Source: Mesorhizobium sp. NBSH29 (lineage in GTDB: Bacteria; Pseudomonadota; Alphaproteobacteria; Rhizobiales; Rhizobiaceae). From it: a DNA stretch of 64,000 bases. The position numbers and the translations under genes were made by a program. This document shows, one piece after another, positions 38,043 to 48,329 of the stretch. Each line of letters starts with the position of its first letter. The stretch's first letter is position 1. Under the pieces are notes generated by a model. The model was not told the DNA's origin, searched no databases, and was given only the letters and a program-made list of their open reading frames with translations. The stretch covers positions 3,544,501-3,608,500 of the forward strand of contig NZ_CP045492.1 of the NCBI RefSeq assembly GCF_015500055.1, in the 5' to 3' direction.

Positions 38043-38073
38043 GCGTCTGGCGCCCGCAGCAACTCCGGCAGGC

Positions 38074-38697
38074 CTATGCCTCCTCGGTCGGAACCCAGTC
38101 TTCCGGCACATGTCCCGGATCAGCCTCCACCCTCTGCAACCAAGCACTGACCGCTGGGAACTGTTCCAGTTCAAAACCGTATTGATGGGCATCATAGGTA
38201 TAGGCGTAGAGCGCAATATCAGCGACCGACAGGGTCGTGCCTGCCATGAACGGTGTCGCGCCAAGCTGCTTGTCCATCACCGCAAGCGCATCCGTACCCA
38301 GCTTCAGCGTCTGCGCCAGCCGCTCCGGAGTGGCATCTTTTTGGCGTTCGGGAAACCGCATCAAGGCACGCCGCACCGCGACATAGGGTTCATGGCTATA
38401 TTGCTCGAAAAACAGCCATTGATAGACCAGCCCGCGCTCATAGACATTGGCGGGAATGAATTGGGTGCCCTCGGCGAGGTAGAGCAGGATAGCGTTGGAT
38501 TCTGCAATCCGTCGGCCATCCTCGATCTCCAGCAGCGGCACCCGGCCATTGGCATTGAGTGCCAGAAATTCCTGGCGCCGTGTCGATCCGTCAAGCGCGT
38601 TCACCTCGACATGGCGAAATGGGCGTCCCAGCTTGTGCAGCAACAGCCGCGGCTTGTAGCAGTTTCCGCTGTCTCTCATGCCATAAAGCGTGACCAT
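38074..38697 (-). CDS. Glutathione S-transferase family protein
   Basis: A 207-residue protein with an N-terminal thioredoxin-like domain (MVTLYGMRDSGNCYKPRLLL, where Ser/Asn/Cys lie at the usual catalytic position; NGRVPLLEIEDGRRIAESNA is the cis-Pro and Glu/Ser glutathione-binding part) and an all-helical C-terminal domain (LSVADIALYAYTYDA). It probably conjugates or reduces small electrophiles. M2 of the frame is taken as the start; one more Met lies directly upstream. Confidence 0.93.
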   Translation of the reverse strand: MVTLYGMRDSGNCYKPRLLLHKLGRPFRHVEVNALDGSTRRQEFLALNANGRVPLLEIEDGRRIAESNAILLYLAEGTQFIPANVYERGLVYQWLFFEQYSHEPYVAVRRALMRFPERQKDATPERLAQTLKLGTDALAVMDKQLGATPFMAGTTLSVADIALYAYTYDAHQYGFELEQFPAVSAWLQRVEADPGHVPEDWVPTEEA

Positions 38698-38776
38698 CAA
38701 AGCCCCCTCTCCAGCTCAAGCTCTATGGCTAGCGCTGTCACGTAGGCCTATCCAGTGACAAATTCTTGAGGGTACA

Positions 38777-39676
38777 TCAGCCCCGCTGATGGGCTTTTTG
38801 AACGTCGCCTAAAACCAGACGGTCGATGGATATCGATGTCTCATCGACGATGGTTCCCGCAAGCGCAGCTTCGGCCAGGAGATTACCCTGCATCCAGTCG
38901 GCACCGGCGTCGAGAGCAGCGGCAAGCTCAGCCCCATTTTCGATGCCCTGAACCAGCAGCGTCGAGCCGAGCCCCTTGAATGCGGTGGCAACGGCTGGAA
39001 ATAGCAATGCCGTCTCAGCCCTGTCCTGAACATTGCGGAACCACGCACCGTCAATTTTGATGACATCGGGCTCGATACGCGCGACCTGCTCGATAGCAGC
39101 CCTGTCAGCGCGGAAGGCGGCGACCGAAAGCTTGAGGCCGGCTGACCGGGCGCTGGTGGCAAGGGCCGCAAGCTGTGCGTCCTCAATGCTCACCGCATCG
39201 GCGATTTCACAGATCACGTTGCCAACTGGAATGCCTGCTTCATCCGCCAGCGCCGCGATAGACGCAAACTGGACAGCATCGAGGCCGTGGCGTGCGTCGA
39301 CGCTGATGTAGAGCGGCCATGTCGACGGATCATCCACGCCGAGTTGGGCATGGTTGCGGACATGGATGGTGCGGCAGGCGGCCTCGATCATCGCCCGGTC
39401 ACCCCGTGGCGCCTGCGCCAGGAATTCGCCGGCAGCAACCGCAACGCCTTGAAGCCGTGGTGCCACCCGCGCCTCGACGGCGAAGGGCAGCAGAGCCAGC
39501 CCCTGCGCCCGAAAGATCGGCTGGAAAGCCGTCTTCAGCCGCGTCTGGCCATAGATTGCGTATTCAAGCCCGACTTCGTCGGCGAAGATCCCCCCGCCGA
39601 AATCGTCCCCATCAGCGCTGAAACCGCTCATGGCAAAAGCCATTGCGGCGCATACATTGACGGCACGCCTGCGCAC
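38777..39676 (-). CDS. Degenerate EAL-domain protein
   Basis: A 299-residue protein whose residues about 45-285 align with the EAL fold (LKTAFQPIFRAQGL, PLYISVDARHGLD, PDVIKIDGAWF, LLVQGIENGAEL) but lack key residues. The EAL signature reads EAR (68-70), the ENxT/ExTE parts read CEIADAVS, and the usual AEGVET reads VQGIEN. It is therefore unlikely to hydrolyse c-di-GMP and may bind it or a protein partner. The start is uncertain: 39676 is GTG, and the frame stays open and coding-like upstream to about 39733 (RRAEYGAGSDDLFYTEV) without a standard start codon. Confidence 0.8.
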   Translation of the reverse strand: MRRRAVNVCAAMAFAMSGFSADGDDFGGGIFADEVGLEYAIYGQTRLKTAFQPIFRAQGLALLPFAVEARVAPRLQGVAVAAGEFLAQAPRGDRAMIEAACRTIHVRNHAQLGVDDPSTWPLYISVDARHGLDAVQFASIAALADEAGIPVGNVICEIADAVSIEDAQLAALATSARSAGLKLSVAAFRADRAAIEQVARIEPDVIKIDGAWFRNVQDRAETALLFPAVATAFKGLGSTLLVQGIENGAELAAALDAGADWMQGNLLAEAALAGTIVDETSISIDRLVLGDVQKAHQRG

Positions 39677-39877
39677 CTCGGTGTAAAAAAGATCATCACT
39701 GCCTGCCCCGTATTCAGCTCTTCGGCTGTTGAGAAAACTCTAGCAAGACAGGTTTGACTGCCGGTTAATTCAATCGCGAAGATTGTAGCGGTTTGCCCGT
39801 TCAGGTTGGGTTTTGACGGCTGGCAGAACCGGTTCCTGGGGCATAGCCCTTGCGGAAATCGCGCAGTTCAGACATGA

Positions 39878-41128
<1,251 letters not shown>

Positions 41129-41143
41129 GCGCAATCTCCAAAG

Positions 41144-41176
41144 AAAAACGGCGTCCGGTTTCCAGACGCCGTTTTT
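41144..41176 (+). terminator. Rho-independent terminator of aatA
   Basis: Exact 12-bp stem AAAAACGGCGTC/GACGCCGTTTTT around a nine-base loop, with the T run built into the stem. It lies 16 nt after the stop codon and could act in both directions. Confidence 0.92.
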
Positions 41177-41436
41177 GCGGACCGCTCCGCACGAGGCGGG
41201 ACGGCAGGTCCGCCGCAAGATACGCCCTGTGAGCCTGGGCGAATTGAAAAGACGCGACGATTGCTGAGACCATCAGCCAGGCAGTGCCCCCACCACCGGA
41301 CTGATCCGTCGCGTCCATAAAAGACGGTACGTGAGTAGGTCGGTCACCAATAGGTTACCCGGGGGTTACATCCCAGCCGGCTATGTTAGTTTGCGCTCAA
41401 TTAGCCCAACCGAATGCAAAACCAGAAGTCCAAAAA

Positions 41437-41555
41437 CAAAAAAGCCGGATCGAAAGGATCCGGCTAAGTTGAATGGAAGTGGCCTGTTAAGGCGAACCTC
41501 CAGAGGGGAACACTCGAGGGCGCTAATGGGAGGAGGAACGCGCCCAGGAGATGAC
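41437..41555 (-). ncRNA. abcR: AbcR-family (alpha-r15) antisense-SD sRNA
   Basis: A minus-strand transcript of about 115-120 nt. Hairpin 1 pairs GGGCG with CGCCC and exposes CCUCCUCCC (complement of 41528-41536), an anti-Shine-Dalgarno motif. A second such motif, UUCCCCUCU, follows about 20 nt later, then a small GCCU-AACA-like hairpin. It ends with the terminator stem AGCCGGAUC/GAUCCGGCU and a U run. AbcR sRNAs of Rhizobiales repress ABC-transporter and other mRNAs with Hfq through such motifs, and they lie at the 3' side of lsrB, as here. The family call rests on motifs and synteny only. Confidence 0.7.
41443..41465 (-). terminator. Rho-independent terminator of the sRNA
   Basis: Perfect 9-bp stem (AGCCGGATC/GATCCGGCT, five-base loop) followed on the minus strand by TTTTTTGTTTTT. 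It also would stop transcription running on from lsrB. Confidence 0.88.
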
Positions 41556-41558
41556 TGA

Positions 41559-41588
41559 GATATGAGCGTGCACTGCTTAAAACGCAAG
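41559..41588 (-). promoter_or_regulatory. Predicted sigma-70 promoter of the sRNA
   Basis: On the minus strand, CTTGCG (complement of 41583-41588) is followed after 18 bases by CATATC (41559-41564), giving a start near 41553-41556. CTTG-type -35 boxes with 17-18 base spacing are usual for rhizobial RpoD promoters. Confidence 0.55.
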
Positions 41589-41608
41589 CTTCGTGACTGC
41601 ATTTCACC

Positions 41609-41624
41609 CATGCATTTTTGCATG
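41609..41624. promoter_or_regulatory. LysR-type palindrome upstream of the sRNA promoter
   Basis: CATGCA-TTTT-TGCATG, a perfect 6-bp inverted repeat, is centred about 63 bases upstream of the predicted sRNA start. LysR proteins usually bind such sites near -65 when they activate. The adjacent LsrB/VtlR-type gene is the obvious candidate; in Brucella its orthologue activates abcR2. Confidence 0.55.
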
Positions 41625-41672
41625 AAACGGTTACACGAAAAATCATGCAAATAAAATAAGCACTTAGCGCCG

Positions 41673-42569
41673 TCAAAATGACCATGTGCGGGCTTTTGAA
41701 AAAACGAAGTCGCGAAAAGCCTTCAATTTTGCCTGATTTTTCATCGCCTCCGGATAGCAGAAAAACGTATCAAAAGACGGCACGTCGATCTCCGGCAGAA
41801 TCTGCACCAGGCCCGAATCTTCATTCGCCATGTAGTCGGGCAGTAGAGCGACACCGACGCCGCGCTTGACCACACGGCGCATCGACATCAGATCATTGAT
41901 CTGGACATTGGCCGGGCGCCGGTCGCCTTCTGGTCGACCGATCGTTTCCAGCGAATTGAGTTCGCGCAGAAAATTCGGCACCGGCTCGCCAAATGTGATG
42001 AGGCGATGCTTGTCCAGTTCTGCCAGACTATGCGGCTGCCCGTAGCGTTCCAGATAGGCCGGGGCTGCAAACAGATGCAGATGCACCGTAAACAGCCGCC
42101 GCTGGATCAGGTCAGGCTGCTGCGGCTGTCTGAGCCGGATGGCGCAATCCGCCTGACGCATGGTGAGGTCAAGCTCCTCGTTCACGTAGACGAGCTGCAA
42201 TTGGATGTCGGGATAAAGATCGGTGAACTCAAGCACCCGGTCTGTCAGCCAGCCTGTTCCAAGCCCGACGGTAGTGGTGACCCGCAGAACGCCCGATGGC
42301 CTGTCCTTGGCCTCGGTCAGTCGGGTCCGCACATTCTCGAGCTTCATCAGCACGTCATGGGCCGTGCGGTACAGAATCTCCCCCTGCTCCGTCAGCACCA
42401 GGCCACGCGCATGGCGGTGGAACAGCGCCACCCCGACGTCGAGCTCCAGCGCGCTGACCTGCCGCGAAATCGCGGACTGTGACAGCCTCAGCTTCTGTGC
42501 GGCATGCGTAAACGACCCGGCCTCCGCCGCGGCGTGAAACACGCGTAATTTATCCCAATCAAGTGACAT
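41673..42569 (-). CDS. lsrB: LysR-family regulator LsrB/VtlR
   Basis: A 298-residue LysR regulator. The DNA-binding part (MSLDWDKLRVFHAAAEAGSF, QSAISRQVSALELDVGV, FHRHARGLVLTEQGE) matches the start I know for Sinorhizobium LsrB and Brucella VtlR, and the gene lies next to trxB as in those genomes. The C-terminal half is a periplasmic-binding-protein-like sensor domain (GLGTGWLTDRVLEF onward). LsrB/VtlR is involved in redox response, LPS and host interaction and in control of AbcR sRNAs. Two Cys in the sensor domain (ADCAIRL, FCYPEAM) could act in redox sensing. Confidence 0.87.
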   Translation of the reverse strand: MSLDWDKLRVFHAAAEAGSFTHAAQKLRLSQSAISRQVSALELDVGVALFHRHARGLVLTEQGEILYRTAHDVLMKLENVRTRLTEAKDRPSGVLRVTTTVGLGTGWLTDRVLEFTDLYPDIQLQLVYVNEELDLTMRQADCAIRLRQPQQPDLIQRRLFTVHLHLFAAPAYLERYGQPHSLAELDKHRLITFGEPVPNFLRELNSLETIGRPEGDRRPANVQINDLMSMRRVVKRGVGVALLPDYMANEDSGLVQILPEIDVPSFDTFFCYPEAMKNQAKLKAFRDFVFSKARTWSF

Positions 42570-42592
42570 GCCGACCCCTCAGTCCTGGCGAC

Positions 42593-43567
<975 letters not shown>

Positions 43568-43817
43568 CGGGATGCCTCTTCGTCCGGGCGACAGGTGATA
43601 TGCCGGGCAGCGGATAAAACTGTGTTGCCAATAATTTAGGTGTTCCGCTACCCAGGATGCAAGGCAGTAGCGCGCTTCCTCCCCGGAAAGCTTCCATTTG
43701 CCGCTTGCGATGCCCGAATGTTTTCCCGAATGGCGTTCAAAGCTTGGCCGGTCGGGCATGTTAAGCTAGTTTAATTTCGTGTATGCGACAGATTCTTGCG
43801 CGTTCCCGGAGAATTCC

Positions 43818-44312
43818 ATGCCTCTCAAAGCAGACCTTGATGCCATCGACTGGAAAATCCTGCGGGAATTGCAGGATGATGGCCGCATGACCAATGTCGA
43901 GCTGTCCAAACGTGTGGGCATTTCTGCGCCTCCATGCCTGCGTCGGGTGAAAAAGCTGGAAGAAACCGGGATCATCCGCTCCTACCGCGCCCTGCTCGAC
44001 AACCGCGCGCTTGGCTTTGACGTCGTCGCCTTTTGTCTGGTCGGCCTGCATCATCAGGCCGAAGTCGAGCTCAAGGCCTTTGCCGACCGCACCCGCAATT
44101 GGCCAATCGTGCGCTCCGCCTGGATGGTTTCGGGCGAATCCGATTATCTGCTCCATTGCGTCGCAAGCGACCTGACCGCCTTCCAGACTTTTGTCATCGA
44201 AGACCTGACCTCGACACCAAATGTCGATACTGTCCGCACCGCGCTGACCATTCGGCAGATTAAGGAACAAGGTCTGGTCACTATCGATGTTGCGGACACT
44301 GCTGCGCGATGA
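43818..44312 (+). CDS. Lrp/AsnC-family regulator
   Basis: A 164-residue feast/famine regulator with an N-terminal helix-turn-helix (DAIDWKILRELQDDGRMTNV, LSKRVGISAPPCLRRVKKLE) and a C-terminal RAM ligand-binding domain (LDNRALGFDVVAFCLVGL, AWMVSGESDYLLHCVASD). Lrp-like proteins sense amino acids and often control transport or metabolism. Start 43818 has GGAGA five bases upstream. It is divergent from trxB and overlaps the next gene at ATGA, so it shares an operon with a glycosyltransferase. Confidence 0.93.
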   Translation: MPLKADLDAIDWKILRELQDDGRMTNVELSKRVGISAPPCLRRVKKLEETGIIRSYRALLDNRALGFDVVAFCLVGLHHQAEVELKAFADRTRNWPIVRSAWMVSGESDYLLHCVASDLTAFQTFVIEDLTSTPNVDTVRTALTIRQIKEQGLVTIDVADTAAR

Positions 44313-45106
44313 ACAGATTTCACCAGCCAGTCTCGGCCTTCGTTATTTCGAAAAATGAGGTTGCGGTCCTCGCCGAATGCCTCGACAGCCTCGACTTCTG
44401 CCGCGAGATCATCATCGTCGATTCCGGTTCCACCGACGGCACGCTCGATCTGGTGCGCGCCTATATCGACAAGGGATTTCCGATCCGGCTGATCGAGCAG
44501 GAATGGCTGGGTTTCGCACGTCAGAAACAGTTCGCGCTCGACCAGTGTTCTGAAGCGTGGTGCCTCAACCTCGATTGCGACGAGCGTCTGGACCCCGAAC
44601 TCAGGGCCGCTATCTCAACTATGCCGCTCGAAGATGCAGCGCTTTCCGCCTATGCGCTGGCCGGCCGAGACTATCTGCCCGGCTACGGCTATCCGCCGGC
44701 AGCGGTGCGCGCCAAGGCCCATGTGCGCCTGGTCCGTCGCGGCAGCGCGCGCTACGATGAAACCCGGTTGATCCACGAAGCCCTGCGGAGCGCCGGCCCG
44801 GTCCACACACTCAAGGCCGGCACGATTTTGCATTTCCGTAATCTCTCGCTCAGCGAAGAAGCCGCAAAGGCCAACCGCTACGCCACCTTGAAGGCTGAGC
44901 AGCAGTTTGCACGTGGCAAAAGCAGCAATCTTGCCAAGATCGCGCTTAAGCCGCTTGGGTGGTTTCTAAAAACCTATATAGGACACCGCTATTTCTTATG
45001 CGGAGCGCCAGGCTTCATTTATGCCGCGATGCTGGCGCACTATTCTTTCCTGACAGAAGCAAAGATGTTTCGCCTCGGGCTCGGCAAGGATGCGCCCGCT
45101 GAATAG
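44309..45106 (+). CDS. Family 2 glycosyltransferase, LPS core type
   Basis: A 265-residue cytosolic glycosyltransferase with a GT-A fold. Nucleotide-binding start SAFVISKNEVAVLAECL, the DSGSTDGTLDLV motif, and the acidic NLDCDERLD as the DxD-like metal site. It resembles LgtF/WaaE-like LPS core enzymes; in Sinorhizobium lpsC lies beside lrp at the same place, so this is probably its counterpart. It starts at ATGA overlapping the Lrp stop by 4 nt and is convergent with the lpsB-like gene. Confidence 0.88.
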   Translation: MNRFHQPVSAFVISKNEVAVLAECLDSLDFCREIIIVDSGSTDGTLDLVRAYIDKGFPIRLIEQEWLGFARQKQFALDQCSEAWCLNLDCDERLDPELRAAISTMPLEDAALSAYALAGRDYLPGYGYPPAAVRAKAHVRLVRRGSARYDETRLIHEALRSAGPVHTLKAGTILHFRNLSLSEEAAKANRYATLKAEQQFARGKSSNLAKIALKPLGWFLKTYIGHRYFLCGAPGFIYAAMLAHYSFLTEAKMFRLGLGKDAPAE

Positions 45107-45112
45107 GCTAAC

Positions 45113-46198
45113 CTATCCGCTTGCCCAAAGCCGCTCGTACACTGCCAGAATGGCGTCCGCCTCGCGCTGCAGCGGAAACCGCTCATGCACATCGGCAAGC
45201 CCGGCCTTCCCAAATTGCTGTGCCATTTCCGGGTCAGCCAGATAGGGGCGAATGGCCGTTCGCAAGGCCGCTCCATCGCCGGCAGGTACCACCGCCCCGG
45301 TTTTTCCCGGCACGATAAGCTCCGCATAGGCTCCCGCATCGCTTGCCACTACAGGCGTGCCGGAAGCCATCGCTTCAAGCGGAGTCAGTCCAAAACCCTC
45401 ATTGCGCGACGGCGCGACATAAAGCGAAACGCGGCGGTACCAGATTTTGATGTCAGGCACCTCACCCAGGAAAATTATCCGCTGGGCGAGACCGGCATTG
45501 TCGATCCTGGCCTGCAACTGGTCGGCAAAGCCGCGATGTTCAGCGGTCACCCGCCCGGAGATCACCGCCGTCCAGTCTGGAAATTCAGGCAGAAGCGCAA
45601 TCATCGCGTCGACAAAAAGATCGGTGCCCTTTTGATGCCGCACGCGGCCAAAACATCCCACCGCATAGCGCCCCGGTATTCCGGCGGCCCCAAACGCGTC
45701 ATCGGGGCTGGCGGCGGGGCGAAATGCATCAAGGTCTATGCCATGCATGACCACTGTATGCGGCACTTTCAAAAAACTGCCCGAGCGCGCGCTGGTGGCT
45801 ATCACCGCATCCATGCGCCGGATCAGCCATTTGGTATAGGAGGTGTGATCGCGCTGCGCAGCCGAAGTAAACACCAGCTTCAACGGCGCCCGCAACACAT
45901 CGCGCAGCACGATGCCGGCCAGCATTTCGGGATTTCGCCGCGCGTGCCAGATTCGGAAAGGCCGGCCTTTCGGTCGCGTCCACAAGCCGCTGAAAAGCTG
46001 GCCCCACCGCAGTTTCGGCAGCGTGTCCGGTAGCCCAGGCCCCAGCGTGGCAATGCCAATCTTGCGCGCCTGCAAGGGCACCAGTTGCACAACCGTGCTG
46101 GTGACACCTGACAGCCGCTTTTTAAAGTTCAGCGCAATGACGTCGACTGAGCCCATGTCGACCGGGGCCACCGCCCCGGTTTTGTTTTTCACGGTCAT
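45113..46198 (-). CDS. lpsB: Family 4 glycosyltransferase, LPS core (LpsB/LpcC-like)
   Basis: A 361-residue GT-B glycosyltransferase of inner-membrane-associated LPS core assembly. The C-terminal half has the GT4 signature: CFGRVRHQKGTDLFVDAMI, then the EGFGLTPLEAMASGTPVVAS stretch with the conserved Glu pair, and GKTGAVVPAGD. The N-terminus (DVIALNFKKRLSGVTSTVVQ) is typical of the LpsB/LpcC mannosyltransferase group of rhizobia. It lies 21 nt after greA on the same strand, so they form an operon; Sinorhizobium shows the same greA-lps neighbourhood. The sugar donor is not shown by sequence. Confidence 0.88.
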   Translation of the reverse strand: MTVKNKTGAVAPVDMGSVDVIALNFKKRLSGVTSTVVQLVPLQARKIGIATLGPGLPDTLPKLRWGQLFSGLWTRPKGRPFRIWHARRNPEMLAGIVLRDVLRAPLKLVFTSAAQRDHTSYTKWLIRRMDAVIATSARSGSFLKVPHTVVMHGIDLDAFRPAASPDDAFGAAGIPGRYAVGCFGRVRHQKGTDLFVDAMIALLPEFPDWTAVISGRVTAEHRGFADQLQARIDNAGLAQRIIFLGEVPDIKIWYRRVSLYVAPSRNEGFGLTPLEAMASGTPVVASDAGAYAELIVPGKTGAVVPAGDGAALRTAIRPYLADPEMAQQFGKAGLADVHERFPLQREADAILAVYERLWASG

Positions 46199-46218
46199 AA
46201 CGCTGTCGTTCGTGGTGT

Positions 46219-46692
46219 TCAGATGTACTGCACCTTGTTGATCTCGAAACCGCGCGCGCCACCTGGCGCGTTGACCTCGATGGTTTCGCCTACCTGCTTG
46301 CCAATCAGTGCCCGCGCGATAGGCGAGGAGATCGAGATCCGCCCTGCCTTCACATCCGCTTCCTGATCACCGACAATCTGGTAGGTGCGTTTTTCCTCGG
46401 TGTCTTCGTCGACCAGGACCACAGTCGCGCCGAACTTCACCGTATCGCCCGAAAGTTTGGAGACGTCGATGACCTCGGCCCGCGCAACCAGGTCTTCAAG
46501 CTCGTTGACGCGACCCTCGTTGAGGCTCTGCTGTTCCTTTGCGGCGTGATATTCCGCATTTTCGGAAAGGTCGCCGTGGGCGCGTGCTTCCGAAATGGCC
46601 TCGATGATACGGGGACGTTCCTCCTGCTGGCGCCAGCGCAGTTCTTCCTTTAGCGCTACCAGCCCGTTGGCGGTCATCGGGGCCTTATCCAT
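46219..46692 (-). CDS. greA: Transcript cleavage factor GreA
   Basis: A 157-residue factor that rescues backtracked RNA polymerase by stimulating transcript cleavage. The N-terminal coiled coil carries the acidic tip ([16 protein letters not shown]), and the C-terminal globular domain has [21 protein letters not shown] 46692 ([11 protein letters not shown]) is the conserved start with a GGAAGGAAG site upstream; the longer frame is not supported. Confidence 0.96.
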   Translation of the reverse strand: MDKAPMTANGLVALKEELRWRQQEERPRIIEAISEARAHGDLSENAEYHAAKEQQSLNEGRVNELEDLVARAEVIDVSKLSGDTVKFGATVVLVDEDTEEKRTYQIVGDQEADVKAGRISISSPIARALIGKQVGETIEVNAPGGARGFEINKVQYI

Positions 46693-46896
46693 AATATCTT
46701 CCTTCCTGCCGCGGCCTCCCCGCGGGCTCAATGCAAATTCACCGGTGAAGGACAAAAGAAAACGGCCCGCAGCCCTTCAGCCAACGGAACCGTTCCACCT
46801 GAATTTTATTCAATATAGCAAGTCCGTGGCGATTTTCACGTCAAATTTTGCCGACGTAGGGGCAAACCGACGCACAGTCAGGAGTGAGCGCTCCAG

Positions 46897-47430
46897 TCAC
46901 CCCTTGACGTGCGCTGCAATCTCCCCGGACAGCTCGGTATATTCTGGACATGCCTTGCCGCAGCGCTTCTCAATCTCGCCAAGCTGCTCGCGTGCGGCAG
47001 CGACATTGCCAAGCTGAAGCTGGGCTTCCCCGAGATATTCGCGCACAAGCGTATAGTTGGGGTCTTGCCGCAGCGCCTCGCGATAGTAGCCGACCCCGAC
47101 CTGAACACGTCCCTGCTTGCGGTGCGAGTAGCCAAGATAATTGAGAATGCGCGGGTCCGCCTTGTTGTTCGCCAGGCTCAAGATCGTAATTGCCTCGCCA
47201 TAGCGGCCAAGCTTGGCCAGCGACCGTCCCGTTTCATAAATACTGTCATCATCGAGCGCGCTCGTCTTGGGCACGCACTTCTTCTTGTTCTTGTCCCAGA
47301 CAGATCCGTTCTTGCACGTGGGCACAGTGTCTGCCGGCCCGGTATTCTCGCCCATCGCGTAAGCCGAGCCAGCCAGAAGCGGAATTGTGACCAGAATCGA
47401 AGCCAGTCCACCAACCAAACGTGTACGCAT
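46897..47430 (-). CDS. Exported tetratricopeptide-repeat protein
   Basis: A 177-residue protein with a signal peptide (MRTRLVGGLASILVTIPLLA). Next comes a short Cys-containing segment (CKNGSVWDKNKKKCV), then about three TPR units (YETGRSLAKLGRYGEAITIL, LGYSHRKQGRVQVGVGYYRE, LREYLGEAQLQLGNVAAARE) and a C-terminal pair of Cys (KRCGKACPEY). It likely acts as a periplasmic scaffold. ATG 47430 has GGAG eight bases upstream, which rules out the longer start. Similar genes are common in Rhizobiales. Function unknown. Confidence 0.85.
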   Translation of the reverse strand: MRTRLVGGLASILVTIPLLAGSAYAMGENTGPADTVPTCKNGSVWDKNKKKCVPKTSALDDDSIYETGRSLAKLGRYGEAITILSLANNKADPRILNYLGYSHRKQGRVQVGVGYYREALRQDPNYTLVREYLGEAQLQLGNVAAAREQLGEIEKRCGKACPEYTELSGEIAAHVKG

Positions 47431-47828
47431 TGCGCTATCTCCATCAGGTGATTGTGCCAAGGCTACCGCTGTCGGCACCAATATTCTTCCAACACTATCA
47501 TTTTTGCAGGCGGGAAATAACACTTTGGCGTGATGGGTCTGGGCCCAACGGATCGGTCTGATTCTGCCAGTGGAGTATTGCGCGCTGAACACGGCCAGAA
47601 ATCGGGGCTTTCGGCTTTCTCTCGCCGCCGAGCGCGATCTTGTGCAGCTGGCGCTACGCTATAGGCGCCCATACGATCTATAGTCGCGAGCTCTCCACCG
47701 AAATTATCGTAGTGCGCGTGCTGCGTGGCTGCCTGGATGTACCGCGCCATCTCTGGGCAACACAGAGTTTCATTTTGCGGTTGTCATCACGCCTACAAAA
47801 GCCGAGAGTTTTGTCTCGGGAGCCGGAC
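47431..47828. other. Divergent intergenic region between TPR and DUF3775 genes
   Basis: About 400 nt. No convincing gene once the two starts are placed by their ribosome sites. The 3' end holds the CCGAGA-N6-TCTCGG hairpin (47802-47819) in front of the DUF3775 gene. Promoters for both directions must be here. Confidence 0.5.
47802..47819 (+). promoter_or_regulatory. Hairpin overlapping the DUF3775 ribosome site
   Basis: CCGAGA/TCTCGG stem with loop GTTTTG; its 3' arm overlaps the GGGAG (47818-47822) that precedes the ATG at 47829. It could modulate translation; chance is also possible for a 6-bp stem. Confidence 0.35.
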
Positions 47829-48254
47829 ATGCGCACAAAGCCTGAAAAGGAATGGGACCTCACCATCGATCCGGAAACGGTGCGCTTCTTCATTCTGAAG
47901 GCCAAGGCCATCAGCGCCGCTATGACCGATGATTACGACGACGGCCATGAGCATGAGGTCGAACTCGACAGCCAGTCCCGCGATGGCCACCGCCATGACG
48001 GTCTTGCCGAGGAAGAGGAAGAAGACCTCACCGAAGAAGAACTGCGTGAACTCATCAACGATTTGAATGTCGATGAGGCCGCCGAACTGATCGCACTCGC
48101 TTGGCTCGGTCGGGGCGACTATGACCGGACGGAATGGACGCAGGCAGTGGCCGATGCGCGCCCGCGCGTGAACAAGCGCGTTGCCAAATATCTGCTCGGC
48201 ATGCCAACGCTGGGTGCCTGGCTCGAAGAAGGTCTTGAAACGCTCGGTGCATGA
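47829..48254 (+). CDS. DUF3775 domain protein
   Basis: A 141-residue acidic protein. Typical pieces: WDLTIDPETVRFFILKAKAI at the start, an Asp/Glu/His-rich middle (DDYDDGHEHEVELDS, then EEEEEDLTEEEL), and LIALAWLGRGDYDRTEWTQA with KRVAKYLLGMPTLGAWLEEG, matching DUF3775. Function unknown. GGGAG lies seven bases before ATG 47829, partly in a hairpin. The extensin-like gene follows closely. Confidence 0.85.
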   Translation: MRTKPEKEWDLTIDPETVRFFILKAKAISAAMTDDYDDGHEHEVELDSQSRDGHRHDGLAEEEEEDLTEEELRELINDLNVDEAAELIALAWLGRGDYDRTEWTQAVADARPRVNKRVAKYLLGMPTLGAWLEEGLETLGA

Positions 48255-48329
48255 ACCGTGACATCAAGCGTAAGCAAGCGTGATCGCTCCACCGGTTGCC
48301 AGTTTGCCCCACCGCACCATTTCATACCC

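Noticed and set aside
41437-41555. Naming the sRNA as an alpha-r14 (NfeR1-like) RNA
   Set aside because: The CCUCCUCCC loop also fits that family, but position at the 3' side of lsrB and the second UUCCCCUCU motif favour AbcR (alpha-r15). A covariance search would settle it.
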